This document shows positions 9,011 through 19,821 of a stretch of 40,936 nt of DNA, piece by piece (positions within the stretch are counted from its first letter, which is position 1; each line of letters starts with the position of its first letter). A program made the translations under genes and the position numbers. The notes under the pieces were generated by a model, which ran no database searches, was not told the DNA's origin, and saw only the letters and a list, made by a program, of their open reading frames with translations. Origin of the DNA: JAVJUS01 sp040220455 (GTDB lineage: Bacteria > Pseudomonadota > Alphaproteobacteria > DSM-16000 > Inquilinaceae); assembly GCA_040220455.1 (NCBI GenBank), contig JAVJUS010000006.1, forward strand, positions 1 through 40,936, read 5' to 3'.

Positions 9011-10084
9011 ATGGCAGAGACTTCCCCCTCCCCGAACGGGACCGGCACCGCGGCGCACGGCGCCGACACCGACGTCGCCGTGATCGGCGCCGGCCCGGTC
9101 GGCCTGTTCGCGGTCTTCGAGCTCGGCATGCTGGGCCTCAAGGCGACCGTGGTCGACGCGCTCGACATGATCGGCGGGCAGTGTGTCGCGCTCTATCCGG
9201 AAAAGCCGATCTATGACATTCCCGGCTACCCGCGGGTCGGCGCGGCCGAGCTGATCGAGCGCCTGGCCGAGCAGGCGGCCCCCTTCGCTCCGGCCTATCG
9301 GCTGGGCAACCAGGTCGTCGGCCTGACCCGGACCGAGGACGAGCGCTGGCGCCTGACGCTCTCCGACGGGGCGGAGATCGTGGCGACGGTGGTGGTCGTC
9401 GCCGCCGGCGTCGGGGCCTTCGGCCCGAACCGGCCGCCGCTGCCGGGGATCGAGAAGTTCGAGCACCTGCCGCCGGGCCACGGCGTGCACTACCTGGTCG
9501 GCCGCAAGGAGGACTATCGCGGCAAGCGCGTGGTCATCGCCGGCGGCGGCGATTCCGCACTCGACTGGGCGATCGAGCTGGCCGACGTCGCCGCCTCGGT
9601 CGCCGTGGTGCACCGGCGCGACAAGTTCCGCGGCGCGCCGGAGAGCGTGTCGCGCCTGCGCCAGCTCGCCGAGGCGGGCGCCATCGACATCGTCGTGCCC
9701 TACCAGCTCGCCGGGGTGGAGGGCGACGACAAGGGCCTCGCCGCCGTCACCGTGCGCACCCTGGAGGGGGAGGAGCGGCGCCTGGATGCCGATGCCCTGC
9801 TGCCGTTCTTCGGCCTGTCGATGAATCTCGGCCCGATCGCCGACTGGGGCCTGGCGCTGACCAAGAACCACATCGCCGTGGACCAGGCGACCTGCGCGAC
9901 CAGCGCGCCCGGCATCTTCGCGATCGGAGACATCGCCACCTACGACCACAAGCTCAAGCTCATCCTCACCGGCTTCGCCGAGGCCGCGTCGGCCGCCCAC
10001 GCCATCTTCCCGCTGGTCCGCCCGGGCGAGATGCTGCACTTCGAATACTCGACGACCAAGGGCGTCCCCGGCGCGGCGGCCTGA
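9011..10084 (+). CDS. ferredoxin/flavodoxin-NADP+ reductase, thioredoxin-reductase-like type
   Basis: This 357-residue FAD/NAD(P)-binding oxidoreductase begins with an FAD dinucleotide-binding motif (VAVIGAGPVGLFAVFEL), followed by MIGGQCVALYPEKPIYDIPGYP, a hallmark of the TrxR-like ferredoxin-NADP reductases. The NADPH motif is VVIAGGGDSALDWAIELADVA, and the C-terminal FAD motif is GIFAIGDIATYDHKLKLILTGFAEA. It lacks the CxxC of true thioredoxin reductases, which rules that out. The family moves electrons between NADPH and ferredoxin or flavodoxin in the cytoplasm. The ATG at 9011 leaves about 20 polar residues before the FAD domain; a start at 8930 is open but adds unconserved sequence. Confidence 0.93.
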   Translation: MAETSPSPNGTGTAAHGADTDVAVIGAGPVGLFAVFELGMLGLKATVVDALDMIGGQCVALYPEKPIYDIPGYPRVGAAELIERLAEQAAPFAPAYRLGNQVVGLTRTEDERWRLTLSDGAEIVATVVVVAAGVGAFGPNRPPLPGIEKFEHLPPGHGVHYLVGRKEDYRGKRVVIAGGGDSALDWAIELADVAASVAVVHRRDKFRGAPESVSRLRQLAEAGAIDIVVPYQLAGVEGDDKGLAAVTVRTLEGEERRLDADALLPFFGLSMNLGPIADWGLALTKNHIAVDQATCATSAPGIFAIGDIATYDHKLKLILTGFAEAASAAHAIFPLVRPGEMLHFEYSTTKGVPGAAA

Positions 10085-10127
10085 CCGGCCCGCGATCCGG
10101 ACGGCAGGCGGGGCGGGAGGCGACGGC

Positions 10128-10808
10128 GTGGACGCCTTTCTATTTCAGATTGCCATCGTGTTCGTTCCGGGCTTCATCTGGGCGAGCATGGATGTGCGCT
10201 TCGGGAGAAAGCGACGGCCGAGCCAGTTCGATTTTCTTGTCCTGACGCTGATCTACGGCTTGATCTGCTATGCAGTTGTCTTTGTCGTTTACGTACTAAA
10301 GGGACAGGATTTCAGTATCCTCGATGTAGAGGTCGGTGGCCGCTCATCGATCAGCTTGCAGACTGTTGCCGACGGGATTGCCGTTTCAATCCCGGTTTCG
10401 ATAGTTTTGTCGGTGGTATGGCTTCTTCAATCGAACCGAAAGTGGGTTGTCCGATCACTGCAATGGATGGGCATCACCAAGAGTTTCGGCGATGAAGATG
10501 TTTGGGACTATTCCTTCACGTCCGGCGATTATGGCATGGACTACATCAATTTTCGCGATATGGAGTATGGGTTGACGTATTCTGGTTGGGTCGATGCCTT
10601 CTCGGAAACCGACAGGCTGAGGGAGATCCTCCTGACCGACGTGATCGTATATGATTCAAAGTCGGGTGAGCTGCTATATGATACGCCCACGCTTTACGTA
10701 TCCAGGCACCGTGAGCACATCACGATCGAATTTCCGGCTCGCGAGATCAATCGCCAGGGAGCAGGTACGAATGACCATGCGCGACCGAAGAACCTCCCGC
10801 GAAGGTGA
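10128..10808 (+). CDS. DUF6338-like membrane protein in an AT-richer island
   Basis: The protein has 226 residues. The start is GTG 10128, preceded by GGGAGG. Three hydrophobic stretches near residues 2-22, 35-57 and 80-100 suggest an N-terminal membrane anchor. A soluble C-terminal part carries GWVDAFSETDRLREILLTDVIVYDSKSGELLYDTP, which looks like a small beta-rich domain that reads out as DUF6338; I recall that family from its overall shape, not from a search. Codon third positions are far richer in A/T than in neighbouring genes (TTTCAG, CTATAT, TCAATC and similar), a sign of recent transfer. Its last bases overlap a tiny downstream ORF. Function is unknown. The coding call is strong, the family name moderate. 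Confidence 0.8.
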   Translation: MDAFLFQIAIVFVPGFIWASMDVRFGRKRRPSQFDFLVLTLIYGLICYAVVFVVYVLKGQDFSILDVEVGGRSSISLQTVADGIAVSIPVSIVLSVVWLLQSNRKWVVRSLQWMGITKSFGDEDVWDYSFTSGDYGMDYINFRDMEYGLTYSGWVDAFSETDRLREILLTDVIVYDSKSGELLYDTPTLYVSRHREHITIEFPAREINRQGAGTNDHARPKNLPRR

Positions 10809-10947
10809 GCGCAGATTGGTCCCCCCCGTAACCGAGGGGCGTGTCTCGAAGGGGGGGCGCAACACCGGCCCGTCGACGGTCACCGTCCGGCCTCCACCGC
10901 CGAAGGCCATGGCTCCGAAGAGTGGCAATAGCAGCTCGACGAAGTGA
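10771..10947 (+). CDS. small proline-rich protein downstream of the DUF6338-like gene
   Basis: A 58-codon ORF starts inside the 3' end of the DUF6338-like gene in another frame, with GGGAGCAGG before its ATG. Most codons end in G or C, as expected for real coding sequence here. The product is charged at the N-terminus and ends in a low-complexity tail (GPSTVTVRPPPPKAMAPKSG). From memory, DUF6338-like genes are often followed by a small protein with a Gly/Pro-rich tail, which supports a pair, but I cannot verify that. It contains a C7 run (10821-10827) and a G7 run (10851-10857). It could be spurious; comparison of relatives would settle it. Confidence 0.45.
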   Translation: MTMRDRRTSREGERRLVPPVTEGRVSKGGRNTGPSTVTVRPPPPKAMAPKSGNSSSTK

Positions 10948-10977
10948 GCCACGCATCCGCGTCGCCGCGAAGCCCCG

Positions 10978-12402
10978 TCATCCCTGCTCCCCCGCCGCGA
11001 CGCGGCGGTCGACGTCGTCGGCCAGGGCGCGCAGCCGGGGTGAGACCGTGACGGGGTAGAGGCCTGGCGAGGCGAGGGCCGTAACGTCGGCCGGCAGGCG
11101 GGCGAGGTCGCGGGCGGCGCGCTCGCGGGCGGCGACGATGCCCTCGAACGGCGCGATCCGCTCGCCACCGCGCATCACCTGCCGGATCAGCGCTTCGCCC
11201 TCGGCCATCTCGTCCTCCAGCGCGAGGAGGTCGCCGGCCATCCGCCCGTCGGCGTCGTAGCGCCGGAAGACCTGCTTTCGTCCCGGCCAGGTCGCCTTGC
11301 CTTCCGAGCGCTTGCGCCGCGCCAGCCCGTCGAATTCCTGCAGCTTGTAGGCGGTGTCGAGCGTCGGCGCGTCGGACGACGCGACCAGCGACGACCCGAT
11401 GCCGTAGCCGTCGATCGGCACGCCGCGCGCGGTGAAATCCGCCAGCGCGTCCTCGTCGAGCCCGCCGCTGGCGAAGATGATGGCGTCCCCCAGCCCGCCG
11501 TCGTCGAGGATGCGCCGCACCTTCACGGCGTGGTCGGCGAGGTCGCCGGAGTCGAGGCGGACACCGCGTACCGCTATGCCCTCGGCCGCCAGCTCCGGCG
11601 CCAGGGCGACGACCTTCCGCGCCGCGGCCTCGGTGTCGTAGGTATCGATCAGCAGGATCACCGAATCCGGCCGCGACCGGGCGAAGCGGCGGAACGCTTC
11701 CGTCTCGTCGGCATGGGCCTGGATGAAGGAATGGGCCATGGTCCCGCGGATCGGCACGCCGAAGGCGGGCTCGGCCAGTACCGTCGCAGTGCCGTCGAAT
11801 CCCGCGATGTAGGCGGCCCGGGCGGCCAGCAGGCCGGCCTCCGTCCCGTTGGCGCGGCGCAGCCCGAAATCGACCAGCGTGCGGCCCGGCGCCGCCAGCA
11901 CCATCCGGGCCGCCTTCGACGCCACCAGGATCTGCGCCTGCATCATGGCGAGCAGCCGGCTTTCCACGAGCTGGGCCTCCGGCAGCGGCGCGGTGACGCG
12001 CAGCACCGGCTCGTCGGCGAAGAAGACCGTGCCCTCGGGCAGCGCATGGACGTCGCCCGTGAAGCGCAGGTTGCGCAAGTAGGCGAGGAAGTCTTCCGAG
12101 AACCGGCCCGACGCGTCCAGATAGGCCGATTCCGCCGGCGTCAGGCGCAGGCTCTCCAGATACTCGACGACCTGCTCCAGCCCGGCGGCCACCAGGAAGC
12201 CGCGTCGCGACGGTAGCTTGCGGACGAAGAGCTCGAACACCGCCGTGCCGGTCATGCCGGCATCGAGATAGGCCTGCATCATGTTGAGCTGGTAGAGGTC
12301 GGTCAGCAGCAGGCTGTCCGGCCGGGCGAGCCCGTGATGGCGTAGTCGGGCCGCGCTTTCGGCGCCGAGCGTCCCCGGCGAGGATCCGGTCGCTGCGCTC
12401 AT
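10978..12402 (-). CDS. pncB: nicotinate phosphoribosyltransferase
   Basis: This 474-residue enzyme converts nicotinate, PRPP and ATP to nicotinate mononucleotide in the Preiss-Handler route of NAD salvage. Family marks are LLTDLYQLNMMQAYLDAGM near the N-terminus, FVRKLPSRRGFLVAAGLEQ, the substrate-binding VRLDSGDLADHAVKVR, and FASGGLDEDAL followed by GVPIDGYGIGSSLVAS. The ATG at 12402 has AAGGA eight bases upstream, and a longer reading would add 66 unrelated residues. It is transcribed away from the YbhG-like gene across a 184-bp spacer and converges on the small DUF6338-linked ORF with 30 bp between. No other NAD-pathway gene is nearby. Confidence 0.95.
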   Translation of the reverse strand: MSAATGSSPGTLGAESAARLRHHGLARPDSLLLTDLYQLNMMQAYLDAGMTGTAVFELFVRKLPSRRGFLVAAGLEQVVEYLESLRLTPAESAYLDASGRFSEDFLAYLRNLRFTGDVHALPEGTVFFADEPVLRVTAPLPEAQLVESRLLAMMQAQILVASKAARMVLAAPGRTLVDFGLRRANGTEAGLLAARAAYIAGFDGTATVLAEPAFGVPIRGTMAHSFIQAHADETEAFRRFARSRPDSVILLIDTYDTEAAARKVVALAPELAAEGIAVRGVRLDSGDLADHAVKVRRILDDGGLGDAIIFASGGLDEDALADFTARGVPIDGYGIGSSLVASSDAPTLDTAYKLQEFDGLARRKRSEGKATWPGRKQVFRRYDADGRMAGDLLALEDEMAEGEALIRQVMRGGERIAPFEGIVAARERAARDLARLPADVTALASPGLYPVTVSPRLRALADDVDRRVAAGEQG

Positions 12403-12496
12403 CGGCGTCGATCCTTCTGTCTCACGCCCGGGCAGTCGGCACCCGGGACGGGCTCCCGCAACCGACGGGGTCCGCGGCTCCCTCCCGGCATGGCTG

Positions 12497-12525
12497 TTGT
12501 GGTCGTCCCGCCGGCCCGATATACC
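12497..12525 (+). promoter_or_regulatory. candidate sigma70-type promoter of the ybhGFSR-like operon
   Basis: TTGTGG (12497-12502) and TATACC (12520-12525) are separated by exactly 17 bases and placed about 60 bases before the first start codon. The TATA block stands out in very GC-rich sequence. Inference from matches only. Confidence 0.4.
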
Positions 12526-12586
12526 CGGGGCACCGACCCGTCCGTGGCCCCGCGTGGCCGCCGATCGCACGCCGATCCATGCGGGG

Positions 12587-13606
12587 ATGTCCGTGGTCAA
12601 GCGCCTGCTGCCCCTCCTCGTCCTGATCCTGGCGGCCCTCGCCGCGGGGGCCGGCTATCGCGCCTGGCAGGCCGAGCGGGCGCCGCAGGATAGCCTGACC
12701 CTCTATGGCAATGTCGAGGTCCGCGAGGTCGCGCTGGGCTTCAACGTGGCCGGCCGCGTCGACGCGATGGCGGCGGAGGAGGGCGACGCGGTCGCGGCCG
12801 GCGACATCCTGGCGCGCCTGGAGACCGGGCGCTTCGAGGCGACGGTGGCCGCCGCGCGGGCCGAGTTCGACGCCCGCCGGGCCGCGCTCGACGCGCTGGA
12901 GACCGGCACGCGGCCGGAGGAGATCGCGCGCGCGGAGGCCGTCGTCGACGAGGCGGCGACCAAGCTGGAGAACGCCGAGGCGCGCTATCGCCGGACCCTG
13001 CGGCTGGCCGGGGACAACTTTGCCTCCCAGCAGGCGCTCGACGATGCCCGATCGGCCCGCGACGAGGCCGAGGCCGCGCTGCGCCGCGCCCGGCAGGAGC
13101 TGGCACTGGCGCGCGCCGGCCCGCGCGAGGAGGCGATCCGGGGCGCCCGGGCCGATGTCCGGGCGGCGCAGGCGCGGCTCGACCTCACGCGCACGGATCT
13201 CGACGACACCACGCTCGCCGCGCCGACCGAGGGGCGGATCCTGACCAGGGTCCACGAGTCGGGCGCCATCGTCGGCGGCGGGGAGCCGGTCTACACGCTG
13301 GCCATCGAACGGCCGGTGCGAATCCGCGTCTATGTCGAGGAGCCCTGGCTGGGTCGTGTCCGGCCGGGCATGGCCGTGACGGTGACGACCGACAGCGACC
13401 CCGACCGGCCGGTCGAGGGACGCGTCGCCTTCGTCTCGCCCTCGGCCGAGTTCACCCCGAAATCGGTCCAGACGCCCGACCTGCGCACCGGCCTCGTCTA
13501 CCGCGTCCGGATCGTCGTCCAGGAGCCGGGCGACGGGCTTCGGCAGGGCATGCCCGTGACGGTGACGCTGCCCCTGGAGCCGGCCGGCGCCGGCGCCGGG
13601 TCTTGA
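12587..13606 (+). CDS. HlyD-family membrane fusion protein (YbhG-like)
   Basis: The protein has 339 residues. One N-terminal membrane anchor (LLPLLVLILAALAAGAGY) is followed by a lipoyl-like half (LYGNVEVREVALGFNVAGRVDAMAAEEGDAVAAGDILARLE), a long alpha-helical hairpin rich in Ala/Glu/Arg (about residues 75-190) and a closing beta-barrel half (VRIRVYVEEPWLGRVRPGMAVTV). This is the periplasmic adaptor of an ABC exporter, linking inner-membrane permeases to an outer-membrane channel. The start at ATG 12587 directly precedes the anchor; its ribosome binding site is weak (GCGGGG). Its stop overlaps the next gene's TTG start. The order adaptor - double ATPase - two permeases equals the ybhGFSR layout. 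The exported substrate cannot be deduced. Confidence 0.9.
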   Translation: MSVVKRLLPLLVLILAALAAGAGYRAWQAERAPQDSLTLYGNVEVREVALGFNVAGRVDAMAAEEGDAVAAGDILARLETGRFEATVAAARAEFDARRAALDALETGTRPEEIARAEAVVDEAATKLENAEARYRRTLRLAGDNFASQQALDDARSARDEAEAALRRARQELALARAGPREEAIRGARADVRAAQARLDLTRTDLDDTTLAAPTEGRILTRVHESGAIVGGGEPVYTLAIERPVRIRVYVEEPWLGRVRPGMAVTVTTDSDPDRPVEGRVAFVSPSAEFTPKSVQTPDLRTGLVYRVRIVVQEPGDGLRQGMPVTVTLPLEPAGAGAGS

Positions 13607-15387
13607 GCGGCGCGGGGCTGGTTCTCGACGGGCTGACGCGCCGCTTCGGCGCCGCCGTCGCGCTCGACGGCCTGTCGGTGCGGATCGCCGATGGCGGCAT
13701 CGTCGGCCTGGTGGGGCCCGACGGGGCCGGAAAGTCGACGCTGATGCGCCTGGTCGCCGGGCTGCTGCGGCCCGACGCGGGGCGCGTCACCCTGGACGGG
13801 CGCGACTGCGCGACGGAGGCCGAGGCGCTGCGCACCGCCATCGCCTACATGCCGCAGAGCCGCGGGCTGTGGACCGATCTGTCGGTGATCGAGAACCTGC
13901 GCCTGATCGCCGATCTGCGAGGCGTGCCGGCGGGCGAGCGATCGGCGCGGATCGAGCGGATGCTGGACTCGACCGGGCTCGCGCCGTTCCGCGACCGGCT
14001 GGCCGGGCGGCTGTCCGGCGGCATGGCGCAGAAGGCGGCGCTGGCCTGCGCCCTGATCCGGCCGCCGCGGCTCGTGCTGCTCGACGAGCCGAGCGTCGGC
14101 GTCGACCCGATCTCCCGGCGGGAACTCTGGGCGCTCGTGCGCGAGTTGGCGGGAGACGGCGTCCCGGTGCTCTGGAGCACGGCCTATCTGGACGAGGCGG
14201 AGCGCTGCGACCGGGTCCTGCTGCTCGATCGGGGCCGACTGATCGGCGACGGCGCGCCCGGCGACTTCACCGGCGCGCTGGAGGACCGGTGCCTGCGCCT
14301 GACCGTCGCGCGCGATCGCCGGCTTTCCGCCCAGGCGCGCGCGGCACGCGATCCGGCCCTGGTCGACGCCGTCCTGCGGGGCGGCCATCTCGACCTGGTC
14401 CTGGCCGAGGACGCCCCGGCGCCGGACGCCGCCGCGCTCGCCCCCGACGACCCGCAGGCGCGGATCGAGCCCCGGGCGCCCCGCTTCGAGGATGCCTTCG
14501 TCGCGGCGCTGGCCGCGGCGCGGAGGCCGGCGGCGCCAGCCTCGTCTCCAGCGCCGAGTGACGACGGCCCGCCGCGCGCCGGGGCCCCGCGACCGGCGGC
14601 GCGGGAGCGTGACGGCGGCGAAGCGCTCGCCGTCGACCGCCTGGTCAAGCGCTTCGGCGACTTCACGGCGGTCGACGGCGTCTCCTTCTCGGTCGGCCGG
14701 GGCGAGATCTTCGGGTTGATCGGGCCGAACGGGGCGGGCAAGTCGACGATCTTCAAGATGCTCTGCGGCCTGCTGCCACCCAGCGACGGGGCGGCCCGGG
14801 TCGCGGGCATCGCGCTGAGGGACAGCCCCGCCGCGGCGCGCGGGCGCATCGGCTACATGGCGCAGGCCTTCTCGCTCTACGGCCGGCTGTCGGTGCGCCG
14901 GAACCTGGATTTCTTCGCCGGCGCCTATGGTCTGCCCCGGGCCGAGGCCCGGCGGCGCCGGGACCGGGCGCTGGCCGAGTTCGGGCTGGCGGAGGTCGCC
15001 GGCAGCCGGGCCGGCGCCCTGCCGCCCGGCTATCGCCAGCGCCTGTCGCTGGCCGCCGCGCTGATGCACGACCCGGAGATCCTGTTCCTCGACGAGCCGA
15101 CCTCCGGCGTCGATCCGCCGACCCGCCGGGAGTTCTGGCTGCGCATCGCCGCCATGGCCGATCGCGGGGTGACCGTGATGGTGACGACCCACTTCCTGGA
15201 CGAGGCGGACTACTGCGACCGGCTGGCCGTCATCTATCGCGGCCGGCTCCTGGCGCTCGAGACGCCGGACGCGCTCAAGGCCGGCGCGGCGACGGCGGAG
15301 CGGCCCGAGCCGGATGTCGAGGACGCCTTCGTCGCCCTGATCGAGGAGAGCGACCGGCGCGCGGCGGGCGGGCGGAGCGCGGCATGA
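13603..15387 (+). CDS. ABC exporter ATPase with two fused nucleotide-binding domains (YbhF-like)
   Basis: This 594-residue protein contains two ABC ATPase domains in tandem. Domain 1 (about 1-240) has Walker A GPDGAGKST, signature LSGGMAQK and Walker B LVLLDEPSVGVDP. Domain 2 (about 345-575) has GPNGAGKST, a divergent signature LPPGYRQR and ILFLDEPTSGVDP. The linker is Pro/Ala-rich. The start is TTG 13603, overlapping the stop of the adaptor gene, with no good ribosome binding site, so coupling is likely. It energises export by the two permeases that follow. Both H-loop regions (STAYLDEAERCD and TTHFLDEADYCD) are present, so both sites may hydrolyse ATP, though the second signature loop is degenerate. 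Confidence 0.93.
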   Translation: MSGAGLVLDGLTRRFGAAVALDGLSVRIADGGIVGLVGPDGAGKSTLMRLVAGLLRPDAGRVTLDGRDCATEAEALRTAIAYMPQSRGLWTDLSVIENLRLIADLRGVPAGERSARIERMLDSTGLAPFRDRLAGRLSGGMAQKAALACALIRPPRLVLLDEPSVGVDPISRRELWALVRELAGDGVPVLWSTAYLDEAERCDRVLLLDRGRLIGDGAPGDFTGALEDRCLRLTVARDRRLSAQARAARDPALVDAVLRGGHLDLVLAEDAPAPDAAALAPDDPQARIEPRAPRFEDAFVAALAAARRPAAPASSPAPSDDGPPRAGAPRPAARERDGGEALAVDRLVKRFGDFTAVDGVSFSVGRGEIFGLIGPNGAGKSTIFKMLCGLLPPSDGAARVAGIALRDSPAAARGRIGYMAQAFSLYGRLSVRRNLDFFAGAYGLPRAEARRRRDRALAEFGLAEVAGSRAGALPPGYRQRLSLAAALMHDPEILFLDEPTSGVDPPTRREFWLRIAAMADRGVTVMVTTHFLDEADYCDRLAVIYRGRLLALETPDALKAGAATAERPEPDVEDAFVALIEESDRRAAGGRSAA

Positions 15388-16505
15388 GCCGGGCCGCCGC
15401 CCGCCGGCTCTCGGCGCTGGTCGGCAAGGAGAGCCGCCAGATCCTGCGCGACCCGTCGAGCATCGCGATCGCCTTCGTGCTGCCGGCGATCCTGCTGTTC
15501 ATCTTCGGCTACGGCGTCTCGCTGGACGCCGAGGGCGTGCCGGTCGCGGTGGTGGTCGAGCAGCCCTCGCCCCAGGCGGATTCCCTGGCGGCGGCCTTCG
15601 CGGGCTCGCCGTCCTTCGACCCCGTCTATCCGCTCCACCGAACGCCGGCCCAGCGCCTGCTGCGCCTGGGCGAGGTGCGTGCGGTGGTGGTCGTCCCGGC
15701 CAGCTTCGAGGCCGATCTCGCCCGCGGCGACGCGGCGGTGCAGGTATTGCTCGACGGCACCGACGCGAATACCGCGCGCATCGTCTCGGGCTATGCCGAC
15801 GGCGTGCTGAGCGGGTGGCTGGCCGACCTGGCGCGCGAGCGCGGGGCGCGGACGGCCCCGGTCATCGAGGCGGAAAGCCGGATCTGGTTCAACCCCGCGG
15901 TGCGCAGCCGCAACTTCCTCATCCCCGGGCTCGTCGCCATCGTGATGACGCTGACCGGCGCGCTGCTGACCTCGCTGCTCGTCGCCCGGGAATACGACCG
16001 GGGCACGATCGAGACCCTGATGGCGACGCCTGCTGGCGTCGGCGAGATCCTGGCCGGCAAGGTCGTGCCGACCTTTCTGCTGGGCATGGCGAGCATGGGC
16101 CTGTCCGTCGCCATGGCGGTCTGGCTGTTCGACGTGCCGCTGCGTGGATCCTTCCTCGTGCTGGCGGGCGCCTCGGCCTTGTTCCTGACGGCGGCGCTCG
16201 GGCTGGGGCTGGTGATCTCGGCCGCGACCAAGGACCAGTTCGTCGCCGGCCAGCTCGCCATCCTGGTCACCTTCCTGCCGGCCTTCCTGCTCTCCGGCTT
16301 CATCTTCAACATCGACGCCATGCCGCCGGCGATCCAGGCGGTCAGCCACCTGGTCGCCGCGCGCTACTTCATCGCGATCGCGCAGACGGTCTTCCTGGTC
16401 GGCACGGAGTGGTCGGTGATCCTGCCCAACGCGGCGGCGCTGGCGGTGATGGGCGTGGCGTTCCTGGGCCTCGCCCGGGCGCTGCTGGTCAAGCGGCTGG
16501 GCTGA
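15384..16505 (+). CDS. ABC-2 type permease (YbhS-like)
   Basis: This 373-residue ABC-2 permease has an N-terminal elbow (VGKESRQILRDPSSIAIAFVLPAILLFIFGYGVSLDAEG), a large periplasmic domain (about residues 45-170) and about five membrane helices after FLIPGLVAIVMTLTGALLTSLLVAREYDRGTIETLMATP, the conserved ABC-2 core motif. The ATG overlaps the stop of the ATPase gene (ATGA at 15384-15387). With the next gene it should form the transmembrane heterodimer of the exporter. YbhR and YbhS are paralogues, so which is which is judged by gene order and by the EYDRGTIETLMATP wording. Confidence 0.92.
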   Translation: MSRAAARRLSALVGKESRQILRDPSSIAIAFVLPAILLFIFGYGVSLDAEGVPVAVVVEQPSPQADSLAAAFAGSPSFDPVYPLHRTPAQRLLRLGEVRAVVVVPASFEADLARGDAAVQVLLDGTDANTARIVSGYADGVLSGWLADLARERGARTAPVIEAESRIWFNPAVRSRNFLIPGLVAIVMTLTGALLTSLLVAREYDRGTIETLMATPAGVGEILAGKVVPTFLLGMASMGLSVAMAVWLFDVPLRGSFLVLAGASALFLTAALGLGLVISAATKDQFVAGQLAILVTFLPAFLLSGFIFNIDAMPPAIQAVSHLVAARYFIAIAQTVFLVGTEWSVILPNAAALAVMGVAFLGLARALLVKRLG

Positions 16506-16515
16506 GGCAGCGCCG

Positions 16516-17610
16516 ATGTTCCGCCGGATCCGCGCCCTGATCGTCAAGGAGCTCCTGGCGATCCTCAACGACCCGAAGAGCCGGGCGATCCTGGTCGTCC
16601 TGCCGCTGGTCCAGCTCGGCGTCTTTCCCTTCGCCGCGACCTTCGAGGTGGACTCGATCCGCATTGCCGTGTGGAACCCCGACGGCGGCGTCGCCTCGCG
16701 CGACCTTGTGGCCCGGTTCGCCGGCGCGCCGGTCTTCCACCCGGTCGTCGCGATCGACGGCCGGCCGGCGATCGAGGCGGCGCTGCCGGCGCGCGAGGCC
16801 GACCTGGTGATCGTGATCGACCAGCGCTTTTCCGCGGATGTCGCGGCCGGCCGCCCGGCCGCGATCCAGTTGCTCGTCGACGGCTCGAACTCCAACACCG
16901 CGCTGGTCACGCTCTCCTACGCCCGGGAGATCGTGCGCGACCACGCCGCCGCGATCGGTCCCGACCCGCCGGCGCGGCTCGCCACCCGCGCGCTCTACAA
17001 TCCCAACCTGGAGAGCGCGTGGTTCATCCTGCCGGGCCTGCTCGGCATCCTGACGACGATCGCGAGCCTGGCGGTGACGGCCTTCTCGGTGGCGCGGGAG
17101 AAGGAGACGGGGACCTTCCAGCAGCTCCTGGTCACGCCGCTGCGGCCGGCCGAGATCCTGGTCGGCAAGATGGTGCCGGGGCTGGTGATCGGGCTCGCCC
17201 AGGGCGCGGTGATCGTCGCCGTGATGCACGGCGTCTACGGCGTGCCGCTGGCCGGCTCGCTGGCGCTGCTGGCGGGGGCGCTCGCGGTCTTCCTCACCTC
17301 GGTCATCGGCATCGGGCTGGCCGTGTCGGCGATCGCGCGCACCCAGCAGCAGGCGCTGTTCGGCGCGTTCCTGTTCACCGTGCCGATGGTGATCCTGTCC
17401 GGCTTCGCCACGCCGGTGGAGAACATGCCGGGCTGGATCCGGACCCTGACGCTCGGCAATCCCCTGCGCTGGTTCATGGAGATCGCGCGCGGCGTGGTCC
17501 TGAAGGACCTGCCGCCGGCGGCCGTCCTGAACCTGACCTGGCCCATGGCCCTGATCGCGGTCGTCACGCTGACGGTGGCCGCGCTCGTCTTCCGCCGGCG
17601 GGCGGGGTAG
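16516..17610 (+). CDS. ABC-2 type permease (YbhR-like)
   Basis: This 364-residue ABC-2 permease is paralogous to the preceding one. It has the N-terminal elbow (VKELLAILNDPKSRAILVVLPLVQLGVFPFAATFEVDS), a periplasmic domain and the core motif VAREKETGTFQQLLVTPLRPAEILVGKMVPGLVIG, followed by LSGFATPVENMPGWIRTLTLGNPLRWFMEIARGV near the end. It starts 10 bp after the YbhS-like gene with GAGG upstream and is the last gene of the exporter operon. It converges on glgE with only 19 bp between stops and no clear hairpin there. Confidence 0.92.
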   Translation: MFRRIRALIVKELLAILNDPKSRAILVVLPLVQLGVFPFAATFEVDSIRIAVWNPDGGVASRDLVARFAGAPVFHPVVAIDGRPAIEAALPAREADLVIVIDQRFSADVAAGRPAAIQLLVDGSNSNTALVTLSYAREIVRDHAAAIGPDPPARLATRALYNPNLESAWFILPGLLGILTTIASLAVTAFSVAREKETGTFQQLLVTPLRPAEILVGKMVPGLVIGLAQGAVIVAVMHGVYGVPLAGSLALLAGALAVFLTSVIGIGLAVSAIARTQQQALFGAFLFTVPMVILSGFATPVENMPGWIRTLTLGNPLRWFMEIARGVVLKDLPPAAVLNLTWPMALIAVVTLTVAALVFRRRAG

Positions 17611-17629
17611 GGCGCGGCGATCGCCCGGC

Positions 17630-19783
<2,154 letters not shown>

Positions 19784-19821
19784 GGAACTCTCCCTCTGTC
19801 GCGTCGGACGGGAGCGGCCCC

